64,000 bases of DNA from Panicum virgatum (Eukaryota; Streptophyta; Magnoliopsida; Poales; Poaceae), in assembly GCF_016808335.1 (NCBI RefSeq), contig NC_053150.1:41257607-41321606 (forward strand), written 5' to 3'. This document shows positions 9,546 through 20,238 of the stretch, in pieces. Made by a program: the position numbers and the translations under genes. Numbering within the stretch: the first letter of the stretch is position 1; each line of letters starts with the position of its first letter. The notes beneath the pieces were generated by a model, which was not told the origin of the DNA, did no database searches, and saw nothing but the letters and a program-made list of their open reading frames with translations.

Positions 9546-10332
9546 TATAGTTGTCCAACGGGCCCAGCCCGACCCGCCCCGGCACGGGCCCGGCACGATT
9601 AGGCCCGGCACGATTAGGCCGGATAACTAATTGTGCCGGGCCGGGCCGGCCCACGTGCCGAGGCACTGTGCACGAGCACGGCCCGAGGCCAATTTGGCGT
9701 GCCGAGCCGGCCCGACCGGCCTGTTAAGCGCTGCACGGCCCGAGCGGCCGGCGCGGAGTCGCCGCCGCGCGGAGGAGCGGCCGGCGCAGAGGAGCCGCCG
9801 CGCGGAGGAGCGGCCGGCGCAGAGGAGCCGCCGCGCGGAGGAGCTGCCGGCACGGAGGAGAGGAGGTGGCCCGCGCGGTCGCGATGCGGGGGAGGAGGTG
9901 GCACGGCCTGGAGGAGGAGGACGCAAAGCCGGCGGCCGCGGCCTGGAGGAGGAGGAGGCGGCGGCGGCCGCAGCCTGGATCTGCTGCATCGCTGGCCGGA
10001 GGCGGAGGGCCGGGCGGCGGCGCCGCCGCCCAGCGGAGGAAGAGAGGGGAGGAGGCGCGAGGGAGGACAAGGGTGGGGGCGGGCAGCGTGAGGCCGTGAG
10101 CCACGTGAGGGAGGGAGGGTGGGCCCTTGGGGTGGCATATGTGGGCTGTGGCCTGCTAGATTTAGGATTTGGGACATGGACTTTGTATTTTTATGTGGGC
10201 TGAATACATATTCGTGCCGAGCCAGGCCGGCCCAGGCACGGCACGATGTCCGTGCCGGGCCGGGCCTTGTATCAGGCCGAAAACTCGTGCCTTTGGCCGG
10301 CCCACGGACCTCGGGCCTAATGGAAGACTATA
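9546..10332. mobile_element. Non-autonomous hAT element, 787 bp, TSD ttcacctc
   Basis: The ends are TATAGTTGTCCAACGGGCCC on the left and, inverted, TATAGTCTTCCATTAGGCCC on the right. They are flanked by a perfect 8-bp duplication, ttcacctc, at 9538-9545 and 10333-10340. The subterminal regions are full of GGCCCGGCACG-type repeats in both orientations, as in grass hAT elements. The interior is extremely GC-rich and open in many frames on both strands, but no transposase or other domain is recognisable. Confidence 0.9.
9771..9851. repeat. 33-bp tandem repeat inside the hAT element
   Basis: Units at 9771-9803 and 9804-9836 are identical, and a third partial unit follows (starting ggaggagctgccggc). 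The unit is GC-rich and divisible by three, which keeps all frames open and creates false repetitive open frames. Confidence 0.9.
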
Positions 10333-10340
10333 TTCACCTC

Positions 10341-12042
10341 AGTATCTGCCACACATAATTCTGCGGACAGGAGATAATGTTGACCCAACAACGGTCTTGT
10401 TCACTTTGGCACCGATTGGCACGGCCTCAGTTCCCGTCGTTCTTGCAAAGGGAGACCTGTGCTTTTCACCGTTATATTTTTCCACCCTGAAAATCCCCCT
10501 CGGTTCATTCATTCTCGCTACCTGAACATGACTGGCCTTTTGCTTTGTCACAACGACGCAGCGGCGGTCACATCAAAGCATGTCTAGCTCTCACTCAAAA
10601 ACAAACGGCCGGTTAGCACTTAGCATCGGCATTTGCTGAGAAAAACTGCCGGCCGAAACAGCTGTTTTGGCATGCACTCGAGCACTTCTCGCTGCGGCCA
10701 CCTGGAAGCACAACTGCACAAGCGACGAAGGAACAAAAGAAAATAAGAGGAATTATTCCTTGAAGAAATCAGCACGGCCTGTCTTTTGGTGTCATCAGGC
10801 TTGTCCAAACGCCGGTTCCTTCGATGCTCGATTACGTGCGATGCAAACCGATGCGTGCAGTTGCTCAGCTTTGTATCGGCCTGCGAGGTTCGAAATTGCG
10901 AGTCGAATTTCTTCAAAAAAAAAATTGCGAGCTGACCTTTGTTTTTTTAAAGGAATTTTATCCCGCCAATCCTATCCATCTTCCACTAGATTTTTTCTTC
11001 TCCACCTTCTAGTATTTGAAATTCGTGCAAACAACAACTCTTGACCTATTCCCAACCCTAGCTCTCTCCCCAATATTCTCTCTCCCCGCCACCATCACCA
11101 CGGGCCACCCTCGCCGTTCGGTGCGCCCGCAGATCCCGCTGCCCCATGCTCCCTGCGCAAGGGCCTCCAGCCACCGCATACTGCTGCATGCCGCCGCCGC
11201 TTGCCGCTGCTGCCTAGCGCGCGCCGCGCGCCTGCCGATGCACAGCCGCAGCGTGCCGCCCGCGCTCCCGCTCTAATGCACTGCCGCGCCGTCGCTCGCG
11301 CCCGCGCTGCTGCGCCGCCGCGCGTGTGAGAAGAAGCTTGCCTCATCGCGGTTCAACATTTAAAATTTAACATTTCAACATTTAGTAATTCATATTTCAA
11401 CATTTTATCTATACAATTCAACATTTTCATTGTTAAATGTTGAACTGATTCAATAAAATATTAAATTAATCATATCAAAGTGTTGAATATAATTGTAGAA
11501 ATTTATACAGAATAATTGGGCTAAATGAGCTTTAAAGATAAATTACTTATTTATCTTCCACAAGATACATATAGCCCCCATTTTATCGTCCATCGAGGTT
11601 TTGAGTTCCCGACTCAAAATATTTTCAATTAATCATTCATTTAGTGAGCAACGGCGCAGGGCCAAATGTTAACGTACCAAAAAAATTGCAGGCCCGCTTT
11701 GCAAGATGGGCTACGTAGGGGATAGAAGCCTGCAGGCTTAGCGGTTGGGCCCTTTTTCTTATATACAAGATGGAGCGAGAGGCCCATGTTAGTCAACGCA
11801 TGTTCCACTTCCACCTAGTACACCTCTTGTACCATGCCGAGTAGAAAAAAAAAACCTGCAGCACCATCAGGAAAAGAAAAGATTTTTTGTTTTGTTTTTT
11901 GGAACACCAGCATCGAACTTGCGGGGCACCTAGAAGGCTAGCCAGCGCTCTGTGTCTTGGACCTGCGGTCCTGCGGCGCACGTGCTGACATGCATGGAGC
12001 TAGCACGCCGTGGGTCTGCCCTTGGCACACCGGCCCCTTCCG
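10341..12042. other. Intergenic DNA with low-complexity AT stretch, no gene
   Basis: No gene can be supported. A short GC-rich open stretch (about 11090-11340) has no domain. At about 11355-11470 the word caacattt recurs several times and then appears inverted (gttaaatgttgaa), which could form weak hairpins. Confidence 0.45.
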
Positions 12043-12044
12043 TA

Positions 12045-12444
12045 CTACCTCCCAAAATATAAATATTTATTATTTTCTATCAATCCTGTTTGATCATTCA
12101 TTTTATTTAAAGAATTTGTAAAAATATTATTTATTTTGTTTTGACATATTTTATCATCGTATATATTTGAACAGGGGCGAAGCTAATATAAAAACTGAGG
12201 TGGTGCACCCATTAAGTAACAAACAAATTTTTCTTGTGTTATACGGTAAATATTTGTAGATTTAGTGGTAAAAGTTATTTTTACCCTGGTGCCTGTTCAC
12301 CAGGCTAGCATGTCGTGGCTTCGCCCTTGTATTTGAAGTATATCTTAATTGTTTTTATTTTTTCTTAATTTTTTTTAAATAAAACGAATGGTCAAATATG
12401 ATCAGCAAAAATCAACAAATACTTATATTTTGGGACGGAGGTAG
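12045..12444. mobile_element. Stowaway-like MITE, 400 bp including a nested hAT MITE
   Basis: The left end is CTACCTCCCAAAATATAA; the right end, inverted, is CTACCTCCGTCCCAAAATATAA. It is flanked by ta at 12043-12044 and 12445-12446. These are classic Stowaway (Tc1/Mariner) termini. The element is enlarged by a 158-bp hAT MITE at 12172-12329. Confidence 0.85.
12172..12329. mobile_element. hAT-type MITE nested in the Stowaway, 158 bp, TSD tatttgaa
   Basis: The left end is CAGGGGCGAAGC; the right end, inverted, is CAAGGGCGAAGC. It is flanked by a perfect 8-bp duplication, tatttgaa, at 12164-12171 and 12330-12337. It inserted into the Stowaway and is therefore the younger of the two. Confidence 0.92.
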
Positions 12445-12446
12445 TA

Positions 12447-13221
12447 TCTCGTAAGAGGACGAGATGTCCGAGACTCACACTCACCAATCGGCAGCCAACG
12501 GTTTCCAGGTACCCTCCGGCCTCCGACGAGTATCCTGCCTGAGCTGAACCTGCCAAGATATCGGCCCGATCCCCACCTGAAACAAAGATTTCGCGCAGGG
12601 AATATGATCCTTGCATCTCGGTGTGGCTTGGCTGGCCTGTCCTGAACTTGCGTTGCCTGGACACTTGGGCAGTGGCCAGTGGGGGCAGGGATGAGAGCCT
12701 TCGGTTGCTCCAGTTCTTCCGGTGGGCTCTGCAAGGCCATGTGTATACCGAGCTGCAAGCTGAAATCTTTGCTTTGGCGCAGCGACAAGTGAGAAGATGA
12801 ACTGGGTGTGATTCCTTTATTTTTGCTATGGAAACTTGCAACGGCGTAAGGAAAAGTCTCCGGAACACAAGATCCTCGCTCATAGTCATGTGCCCGCGCG
12901 TTTACAAACCCATGGAAACGCGGGTGTTGGCAGAGCAGTGACGGATCCTTTGCAAGAACTCATACGAAGCGCGAGGTTTTGTGCCTGTTGACGGATCTCA
13001 TGAGCAGCGATTGAACTCTTGTCCTGGTCTCCTGGACGCGGACGGTCACCCACTCACCCCAAATCCGAATCCTTGTGAGGAGTACGGAGTTCCACCCCCG
13101 ACTGTAGGACACTAGGTAGGATGGCACCCCCTGCCGTAGACTGGCGCATACGTGTATACTACATTGTAAGGTTGCAGTGGTGATGAAATTAGAATAAGTA
13201 CTCTCTGTTCTTAAACACTGG
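12447..13221. other. Intergenic DNA, no gene recognised
   Basis: A minus-strand open frame of about 120-165 codons (about 12392-12889) overlaps the MITE terminus and has no recognisable domain. I see nothing else that can be supported. Confidence 0.4.
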
Positions 13222-13230
13222 ATGTCATTA

Positions 13231-13420
13231 CGGCCAGTCTCAGTGCACAGTTTCATAGTACAGTTATCTAGACTAGAAACTAATAAGTAACTGTGCCAAA
13301 TGAGTTTCATGGTGATGAAATTTTCCTCACATCCTATGAAACTTCATCATTCTCTTTCCTTGTCATGTTATAATATTTAATATCATGAAATCCTCCATGA
13401 CATCCCATTAAGACTAGCAT
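13231..13420. mobile_element. Tourist-like MITE (GGCCAGTCTCA-type ends), about 190 bp
   Basis: The left end CGGCCAGTCTCAGTG and the inverted right end TGCTAGTCTTAATG match each other imperfectly. They resemble the GGCCAGTCTCAATG ends of Tourist elements. The flanking trinucleotides are tta and taa, so the target duplication is not clean. Limits are approximate. Confidence 0.55.
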
Positions 13421-14093
13421 AAGGGTGTTGCCTAAATCTGGATAGAAACGAGCGAGCTGAGGTTGCACAAATCATGCACAGATCCAGCGAGTAAGTCTCA
13501 ATTCTAGAAGCCTAAGTGTAGACGTACTGTGTGTGTATGAGTACTGCCCCAAGCCGAAAGAGAGAGAGAGAATACTGTTGTTGTACAATGTTTGGCAAAA
13601 ACACAAAAAAAAAAAACAAGAAGAGAATAGAGAATGGATCGGGTGCGCAACCAGCAAAACGTATTCTCCCAACTGATCCGCTCCAAGTAATATATATACA
13701 GAACCAAAAATACCCTAAAATCCCCAGACAGGCGGATCTGCCTGGTGCCTTCCCGACTGTTCCAGTGAACAGTAGAGATAGGCGATTTCTCTCTCCACCA
13801 AAATCTTCTCGAGGAGACCAAGATTTTGGCTGTGAGTTCTTCTGTGCGCCCGTGATTCCTTCTTGCGACGCACTCCAGTTGCTCTCCCTTCGCTCCTTCG
13901 GAACCGGTTTGCTTTCCTGCTGCTCCAGACTTCCATCTTCTGCGGCTCGGGGCGACCAAGGGGTGAACCTTGCTTCACTGCCCGCCCTTGGCTGCTCTTG
14001 CTGGGGTCCTGGATGCGCTAGGATTAGTGGAACGGCTGGGGAAGGGAGAGATCTTCAGACCTCAGGTGCTAGTAGAGCTTCAATCGAGGAACA

Positions 14094-15470
14094 ATGGCGG
14101 GGAAGAATGACTTGCCTACAGGGGTGTTCAAACAGGGAGCAGGAAAGGAGACAGGAGGTCGACCTTCAGAGGATAAAATGGCTGAAATGATAAGCCATTT
14201 GCACCTCACTGCGGAAGAAAGCGATGCTCTAGAGGTCGCAGATGATATAGAAGAGGGATTGGCAACATCAGATTCTGCGATTATTGGCAAGGTTCTTTCG
14301 CAAGGAGTTCTGCACATCCAAACAATCATGTCAGCTTTGAAACCAGCATGGGGAAATCCGAAGGGACTGACGATGAAATCAGTTGGGGATAATTTGTTTA
14401 TAGCTGAATTTGGCCTAAAGAGGGATAGGGATAGAGTTTTGGAAGGTTCACCATGGACTGTTGGTAAGCAAGCTGTTCTTACTCAAGAGTTTGATGCTTC
14501 TATGAGACCAGGAGACATTCACTTTGAGGAAATGTCTATTTGGGTAAGAATTAAAAACCTCCCTTTTGGTCTGATGAATGGGAAGTGGGGATATGAGATA
14601 GCAAACAAAGTGGGGACTGTAGAGAAACTTGATTTGGATGATCAAAACCGTGCTTGGGGGCCTTATCTCAGAGCAAAGGTGAGGATCAATATTACAAAGC
14701 CGCTTCGAAGAGGTGTTTCGATTTTCTCAACCAAAAGACAAAGGCCAGAGTGGTATGAGGTGTGCTACGAAAGATTACCAAATTATTGTTATGCATGTGG
14801 AATCATTGGGCATTCTTCAATAGAGTGCCCTACACCAGCTGATCGAGATGAGAATGGTCTTCTTCCTTACAGTACCGACTTACGAGCTCAGGTTGATAGA
14901 AAGAAAAACTTTTTTGTTGACATGAACAGCCAAGGCTCTACTTCAATAGGGAAAAACAACACAGATAATGGGCAGGGATCAGAGCCAACACGTTCAATTA
15001 CAAAATCATCTTACAACCAGACTTTTGGTACTGGTGTTCCAAGAGAACAGAATGAAAGTCATAGTAATGATGATAAAGGGGGCGAGGATACACTTCCCAG
15101 CAGAATAAATAACATAGAGGGGGCAATCTTGAATGATAGTCCAAAGCACGATATCCCAATTTGCATAAGAAAAGAAATATCTCAGGAAAATAGCTGTAAC
15201 TCTTCAGGCCAAGGGAAAAAAAGAAAGCCTTTTCAAAGTTCTGAACAAGGGGAGAAAGATTTAATAATGGAAGATACTAATGGTGCTGGCTATATGGAAA
15301 TGGCCTTAGTGGCGGTCCAGCCAACTGGACCACCTTATACTAGAGCGGCTTACGCAGATGATGAACCATATGAAGTAGTGAATGAACAAGTTAAGAGGCA
15401 GAGGAAGGAGTATGGACCCACACTGAGTATATCGGCGGTGGCTGGGACCCAGCCCCGCCGAAAGCCATGA
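14094..15470 (+). CDS. LINE ORF1 protein (DUF4283-like region plus CCHC zinc knuckle)
   Basis: Intact frame of 458 residues. The part at about 75-225 has the W-P/K-V...F-x-F pattern of the plant DUF4283-type nucleic-acid-binding region. It is followed by a zinc knuckle CYACGIIGHSSIEC with ligands C232, C235, H240 and C245. The C-terminal 200 residues are polar and poorly ordered. In plant L1 elements this protein coats the RNA as a chaperone in the retrotransposition particle. The stop codon overlaps the ORF2 start as ATGA (15467-15470), which suggests coupled termination and reinitiation for ORF2 translation. This is a mobile-element gene, not a host gene. Confidence 0.9.
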   Translation: MAGKNDLPTGVFKQGAGKETGGRPSEDKMAEMISHLHLTAEESDALEVADDIEEGLATSDSAIIGKVLSQGVLHIQTIMSALKPAWGNPKGLTMKSVGDNLFIAEFGLKRDRDRVLEGSPWTVGKQAVLTQEFDASMRPGDIHFEEMSIWVRIKNLPFGLMNGKWGYEIANKVGTVEKLDLDDQNRAWGPYLRAKVRINITKPLRRGVSIFSTKRQRPEWYEVCYERLPNYCYACGIIGHSSIECPTPADRDENGLLPYSTDLRAQVDRKKNFFVDMNSQGSTSIGKNNTDNGQGSEPTRSITKSSYNQTFGTGVPREQNESHSNDDKGGEDTLPSRINNIEGAILNDSPKHDIPICIRKEISQENSCNSSGQGKKRKPFQSSEQGEKDLIMEDTNGAGYMEMALVAVQPTGPPYTRAAYADDEPYEVVNEQVKRQRKEYGPTLSISAVAGTQPRRKP

Positions 15471-17851
15471 ATCTCTTATGTTGGAACTGTCGAGGTTTAG
15501 GGACGGACTCGACAGTTGGTGAGCTTCGTCATTTGGTGAAGCGATATCGTCCCTCCCTCCTGTTTTTATCGGAAACTAAAATGAGGGATACCAAAGTGAG
15601 GAAATTTATGTGGTCTCTGGGGTTCCATGGCTGTTTTGCAGTTAGTAGTGAAGGGAAAAGTGGAGGTTTGGCTTTATTTTGGGTTCAGGAATGTATAGTT
15701 TCTCTGAAGCATTATTCTCCAAATATTATAAATGTTACTATAGGTTCAGAAGCAAATCAATTATGGAGAGCTTCTTTTGTCTATGGTGAGCCGAGGTCTG
15801 AATTGTGCCATAATTTTTGGGATCTTTTGCGCTTTGTTCGTTCCCAGTGGTCTGGACCTTGGCTCTGTGCCGGGGATTTTAATGAAGTCCTGAGCAGCGA
15901 TGAACATCTGAGCAGAGGGGAAAGAGGGGAGCAGCAAATGAGGTTATTTAGGGATTGCCTTGAAGACTGTGAATTATCTGATTTAGGCTTTTCTGGGCCA
16001 AAGTACACCTAGAATAATAGGCAGGTTGGAAGTGACAATGTGAAAGTATGCTTAGACAGAGCAGTGGCAAATGGTCATTTTATCCAACTCTTTGAAGATT
16101 ATCATGTTGAAAATGTCATCACATCAACTTCAGATCATTATGCCATTCTTGTATCAATTAATCGAGATTCTCAGTATAATGATAGGAGTTCCTTTGATAA
16201 CAATTTCAAATATGAAGCAATGTGGGCAAGAGCACCAGATTATAATGATATTGTTGAAAATAAATGGAAAGAGGATTTTGAGGGGCCTAGAAATCTCCAA
16301 TCATTTTGGTCAAACCTAAGCAGAATGGCGACATCTTTAAAACACTGGAGCTCAAGAACTTTTGGGTCTATCCGGAAGGAAATAAAAAAACTTGAACGAC
16401 AGTTGGCGATGCTTCGTTCCTCAAGTGCCACACCAGCTTTTTCAGTTGAAGAGAGGAGAATTGAACGAAAGCTATGTGAAGAAATTATGGCTCGCCAACG
16501 TTCTAGAGTGGATTGGCTCCAAGCGGGTGACCGAAACACTTCATTTTTTCATGCCAGAGCCTCTGTCAGAAGAAAAACTAATAGAATTTCATATCTATTG
16601 AGAGAAGATGGTACAAGGTGTGAAGACAGAGAGGAGCTTAAAGGTATGGTCCGTGATTTCTATACAACTTTATTTTCTGCAGAACGTTGTGACCATATAG
16701 ATGATATTCTTGAGGCCATCCCGTGCAAAATAGACCAAAGCATCAATGAAATGTTATGTAAACCCTATACAGATGAGGAGATACATGAAGCTCTGTTCCA
16801 GATGGGACCGACCAAGGCGCCTAGTCCTGATGGCTTCCCGGCGTTGTTTTACCAACGCCATTGGGATTTTTTACAGGCTGATATCTGCACAGCTGTTAGG
16901 GATTTTCTACAAGGTGATGCTATCCCAGATGGTCTCTGTGACACAACTATTGTTTTAATTCCTAAAATATCAAAACCTGAGAGGTTGAATAATTTTCGTC
17001 CAATTAGTCTATGCAATGTGCTTTATAAAATTGCATCAAAGGTCCTTGCTAATAGACTAAAAAATTTCCTTCCATTTATTATTTCTGAAGAGCAAAGTGC
17101 TTTTGTCCCAGACAGGCTTATTACAGACAATGTTTTAGTTGCTTATGAATGCATGCATACCATTCGTAAACAAAAGGCCAACACCCCTTTCTTTGCTTTG
17201 AAAATAGATATGATGAAGGCTTATGACCGGGTCGAATGGAAATATCTTCAGGGAGTTTTAAGTAAGATGGGTTTTGCTGATGGATGGATCCAAACTGTAA
17301 TGAAATGTGTGACAAAGGTGCGATATGCCATACGAGTTAATGGTGAACTCTCAGAGCATTTTATTCCAACAAGGGGATTGAGGCAAGGAGATCCCATCAG
17401 TCCATACCTTTTTCTCTTATGTGCGGAAGGCCTATCTTGCTTAATGAAAAAAAAGAAGCTGAAGGTAAAATAAACGGTGTAAAAAATGGGAGAACTGGAC
17501 CAGCAATATCTCACCTCCTTTTTGCAGACGATAGTATTTTTTCATTAGAGGTGATATGAAGGACCTTCAAGCTCTTAATGAGGTGTTGCACTTGTACAGT
17601 GAAGGAACAGGCCAACGGATTAATTTTCAGAAATCATCACTTTTCTTTGGTGACAAATGTCCGGAACAAGTTAAGGATAGAGTTAAATCATATATCAATG
17701 TCCGTAATGTAGTTGTGCAAGCAAATTATTTGGGCATGCCGTCTTGGGTGGGGAGATCTCCTACAAGCACTTTCAATTTCTTACCTGAACGTATGTGGAG
17801 GAAAATAAGAGGCTGGAATGATCGCCCCCTTTCAAGGGCTGGTAAGGAGGT
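15467..17851 (+). pseudogene. LINE ORF2, 5' part: endonuclease and reverse transcriptase, broken
   Basis: It begins with an AP-type endonuclease (MNLLCWNCRGLG; the catalytic ETK at about residue 37; a GDFNEVL block at about 140) and continues into the reverse transcriptase (IPKISKP, FRPISLCNV, RGLRQGDPISPYLF). Breaks I can see: an in-frame TAG at 16010-16012, where related proteins have tryptophan; a 1-nt loss in the A-run at 17447-17454; and a second 1-nt loss in the T-run at 17537-17542, next to the FADD catalytic block. After these shifts the frame continues to 17851, where the Copia element interrupts it mid-codon. All four catalytic blocks are otherwise recognisable, so decay is mild. 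Confidence 0.9.
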
Positions 17852-19442
17852 TGTAAGCATCTAGGCCCTCAAGGTATGTTTCGGTGATTAATGACAACCA
17901 TTATTGTGACTAATGAGTTTGTGCAGCTTAATAGATCATTATCGCTCATTTGGTCATATGTCAAAAGAGGCCCCTCAATTTCATTATTCAAAAAGGCGAT
18001 CTCGGTATTCAACTCAATTTTATGTCAAGACTAAGGATCTTTCTAGTCCTAAGTGTCATAAGGTTGAGAAGGACACTTAGGTTAGTATAGGTTTTATAGT
18101 TTTGTAGTGATCGCACTATTAAGAGGGGTTAAGGCTAAGTAACTTGAGCATGGACATGGTCATTTGAAAATGGATGCACACTATGGTCACTCAGGTTTCT
18201 AGAAGTTCAAATAAGTGGTTCTCAAACTATATCTCAAGAATATTTGGATTTCATTCAAGACTCAAATCAGAAAAGACAAAATCAGAAAAAAGTCTATACA
18301 CCGGTTTAACCGACGCTCTCAATTTTCTATACGTCGGTTGAACGAAGTCAGCAGAGTCTGGACAAATTCAATACACCGGTTAAACCGACGTGTTTGAATT
18401 TAACGTCGGTGCATTGGTCCAGAGTTGGTTTTTCCAGGGAAATTCAAGTTCTATTCACCGGATTAACCGACGCTATTTGAATCAAGACGTCGGTGCAATT
18501 GACCAGTGAGATGGTTTTTCAGAGGAATTTAAAAGTTGTACTCACCGGTTAAACCGACGATAGGTTTGAGTTAACGTCGGTGCAGTTGTCCAGAGACTTG
18601 ATTTTTCAGTGGTTCAGTGGACAACTACACTCACCGGTTAAACCGATGCTACGTCGGTTAATCTGCCCCAGTTGTAACGGCTAGTTTTCAGAAGAGGCAG
18701 TTTACATTCACCGGTTAAACCGACGATGACAATGGGGGGTACGTCGGATTAACCGGCGCTACGCAGTTTTCTGGCAGCTTTTCTCCAACGGCTCTATTTG
18801 TGTGAGCTGCCTATATATACCCCTCCAATGGGTCATTTCGCCCACTCTTGACACCAGGCAACATCCATACACTCATACTATAGTCAAGAGCCACATTGAG
18901 CTTCATCATTCACATACTTGTGCATTCAATCAATCAAGAAGCAAGATTAAGGACTTGAGTAGAGAGAAGCTAGTGTGCATCCGTTCTTGGTGATCGGTTC
19001 TTGCTCAAGTGAAGGCCTTAGCTTGTTACTCTTGGTGATTGGCATCACCTAGGCGATCTTGGTGATCAAGGTGTTTCTCGCGGAGCTTGCCAAGGATTGT
19101 GGGAGCCCGGAGAAGAAGATTGTACGTGGCTTGATCTCCACCACGCCGGGATGGTGAACAGAGACTCTTAGTGAGCGCCCTCGTCTCGGTGACTTGGGAG
19201 GTGACAATACTCTTTGTGAGTGTCACAACGTGGATTAGGGGTGTGTGCCAACACATCGATACCACGGGAAAAAATCCGGTTGTCTCTTGTCCATTCCTTT
19301 TATTCAAACATTTTCTTTCATGCAATTTACTCATGTGCTTGACTTAGAGATCATAACTTAGCTCTACCTTGCTAGGCTTTAATTTGTTTTAGCTCTCTTA
19401 GCTTGTGTTAGAAGCTTAGTTATCCGGTTGGTGAATTGGTGC
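17852..19442 (+). repeat. 5' LTR of the Copia element (3' end deleted)
   Basis: Aligns base for base (offset 9910) with 27762-29352 of the 3' LTR with five substitutions and no indels. The differences are at 18405, 18475, 18607, 18723 and 19308. Alignment stops at 19442; the last 94 bp of the LTR are missing and gag-coding sequence follows at once. It contains a promoter: repeated ACCGAC/GTCGGT motifs (18309-18724) and a TATA box near 18811-18820 (ctatatatac). Confidence 0.93.
18298..18822 (+). promoter_or_regulatory. LTR promoter: array of DRE/CRT cores (ACCGAC) and TATA box
   Basis: Five forward ACCGAC cores (18309, 18384, 18466, 18553, 18719) alternate with five inverted GTCGGT cores (18333, 18405, 18489, 18576, 18653). 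Most sit in the wider words CACCGGTTAAACCGACG and ACGTCGGTG. A TATA box follows at about 18811. RCCGAC is the known DREB/CBF binding core for cold and drought response; that the LTR is actually stress-inducible is inference. Two of the cores are destroyed in the 3' LTR by single substitutions. Confidence 0.6.
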
Positions 19443-20222
19443 ACTCGTGCAAAGTTAGAGCTTGCCCACTCCGATTTGCTTGGCAAGTACAATGACTTGC
19501 TCAAAAAGCACAATGAGTCACTTGTACTTGCTAAGCAAGTTGAAGAAAGCCACAAAAAGCTTAAACAAGAGCATAGGGAGTTGGCTCACAAGTATCAAGA
19601 ACTTGAATTTGCCTATGAAGCAATTGACCCAAGTCTTGAGAACTTTGCTCATGAAACTATTGAGAAGGTCAATGCTTCTACTTCATGTGATGACCTACTC
19701 ATTAATGCAAATGCTACTAATGCTTTGCCCGAGCTTGCACCTTCTAGGGAAAAGGAATTGATGGATCAAGTTGCAAGCCTCAAGAGTAGTGTGGAGAAGC
19801 TCTCAAGAGGAGAATACATCCACAAGGAGATTCTCTTCAACAATGCCCGTGACTATGGCAAGAGAGGTCTTGGTTCATTTCCGGAGCCAAACATAGCTAC
19901 TACTCCTTCTCCGGAGATCAAGATTAGCTTCATCAAGGAAGTTGGATCATATTGCCAACATTGCCAAGTCACCGGGCACCACACTAGGGAGTGCACTTCA
20001 CCATCACGTCCTCTTCCTAAATTACCCAAGAATTACTCTTCAATGTTTGAAAATAACCATTTTCTCTTGAGTAAAGTGAAGGGCAAGGTGAAGACCAAAT
20101 TCATTGGCAAACTCACTAAGGAGTCAAAGAAAAAGCTCCCCAAGCAACTTTGGGTCCCAAAAGCTCTTGTCACACATGTGCAAGGCCCAAAGCTTGTTTG
20201 GGTTCCTAAAACTCGAAAGTGA
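19443..20222 (+). pseudogene. Copia gag, C-terminal fragment with CCHC zinc knuckle
   Basis: The real fragment starts at 19443, at the deletion joint; the open frame starts a few codons earlier, in LTR sequence. A strongly predicted coiled coil (about the first 80 residues, with heptad-like K/E/L) is followed by a knuckle CQHCQVTGHHTREC (C-x2-C-x4-H-x4-C) and a basic C-terminus ending in repeated WVPK motifs. The N-terminal gag-polypeptide domain of Copia elements is absent. The frame stops with TGA at 20220-20222. Confidence 0.85.
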
Positions 20223-20238
20223 ATTCTCATGTGTGTAG

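Noticed and set aside
9614..10203. Several overlapping GC-rich ORFs on both strands
   Set aside because: They lie inside a hAT element with perfect duplication and arise from a 33-bp tandem repeat and base composition.
18298..18740. CRISPR-like array (regularly repeated ~17-bp words)
   Set aside because: Repeats are in alternating orientation, vary in sequence, sit in an LTR promoter, and the genome is a plant.
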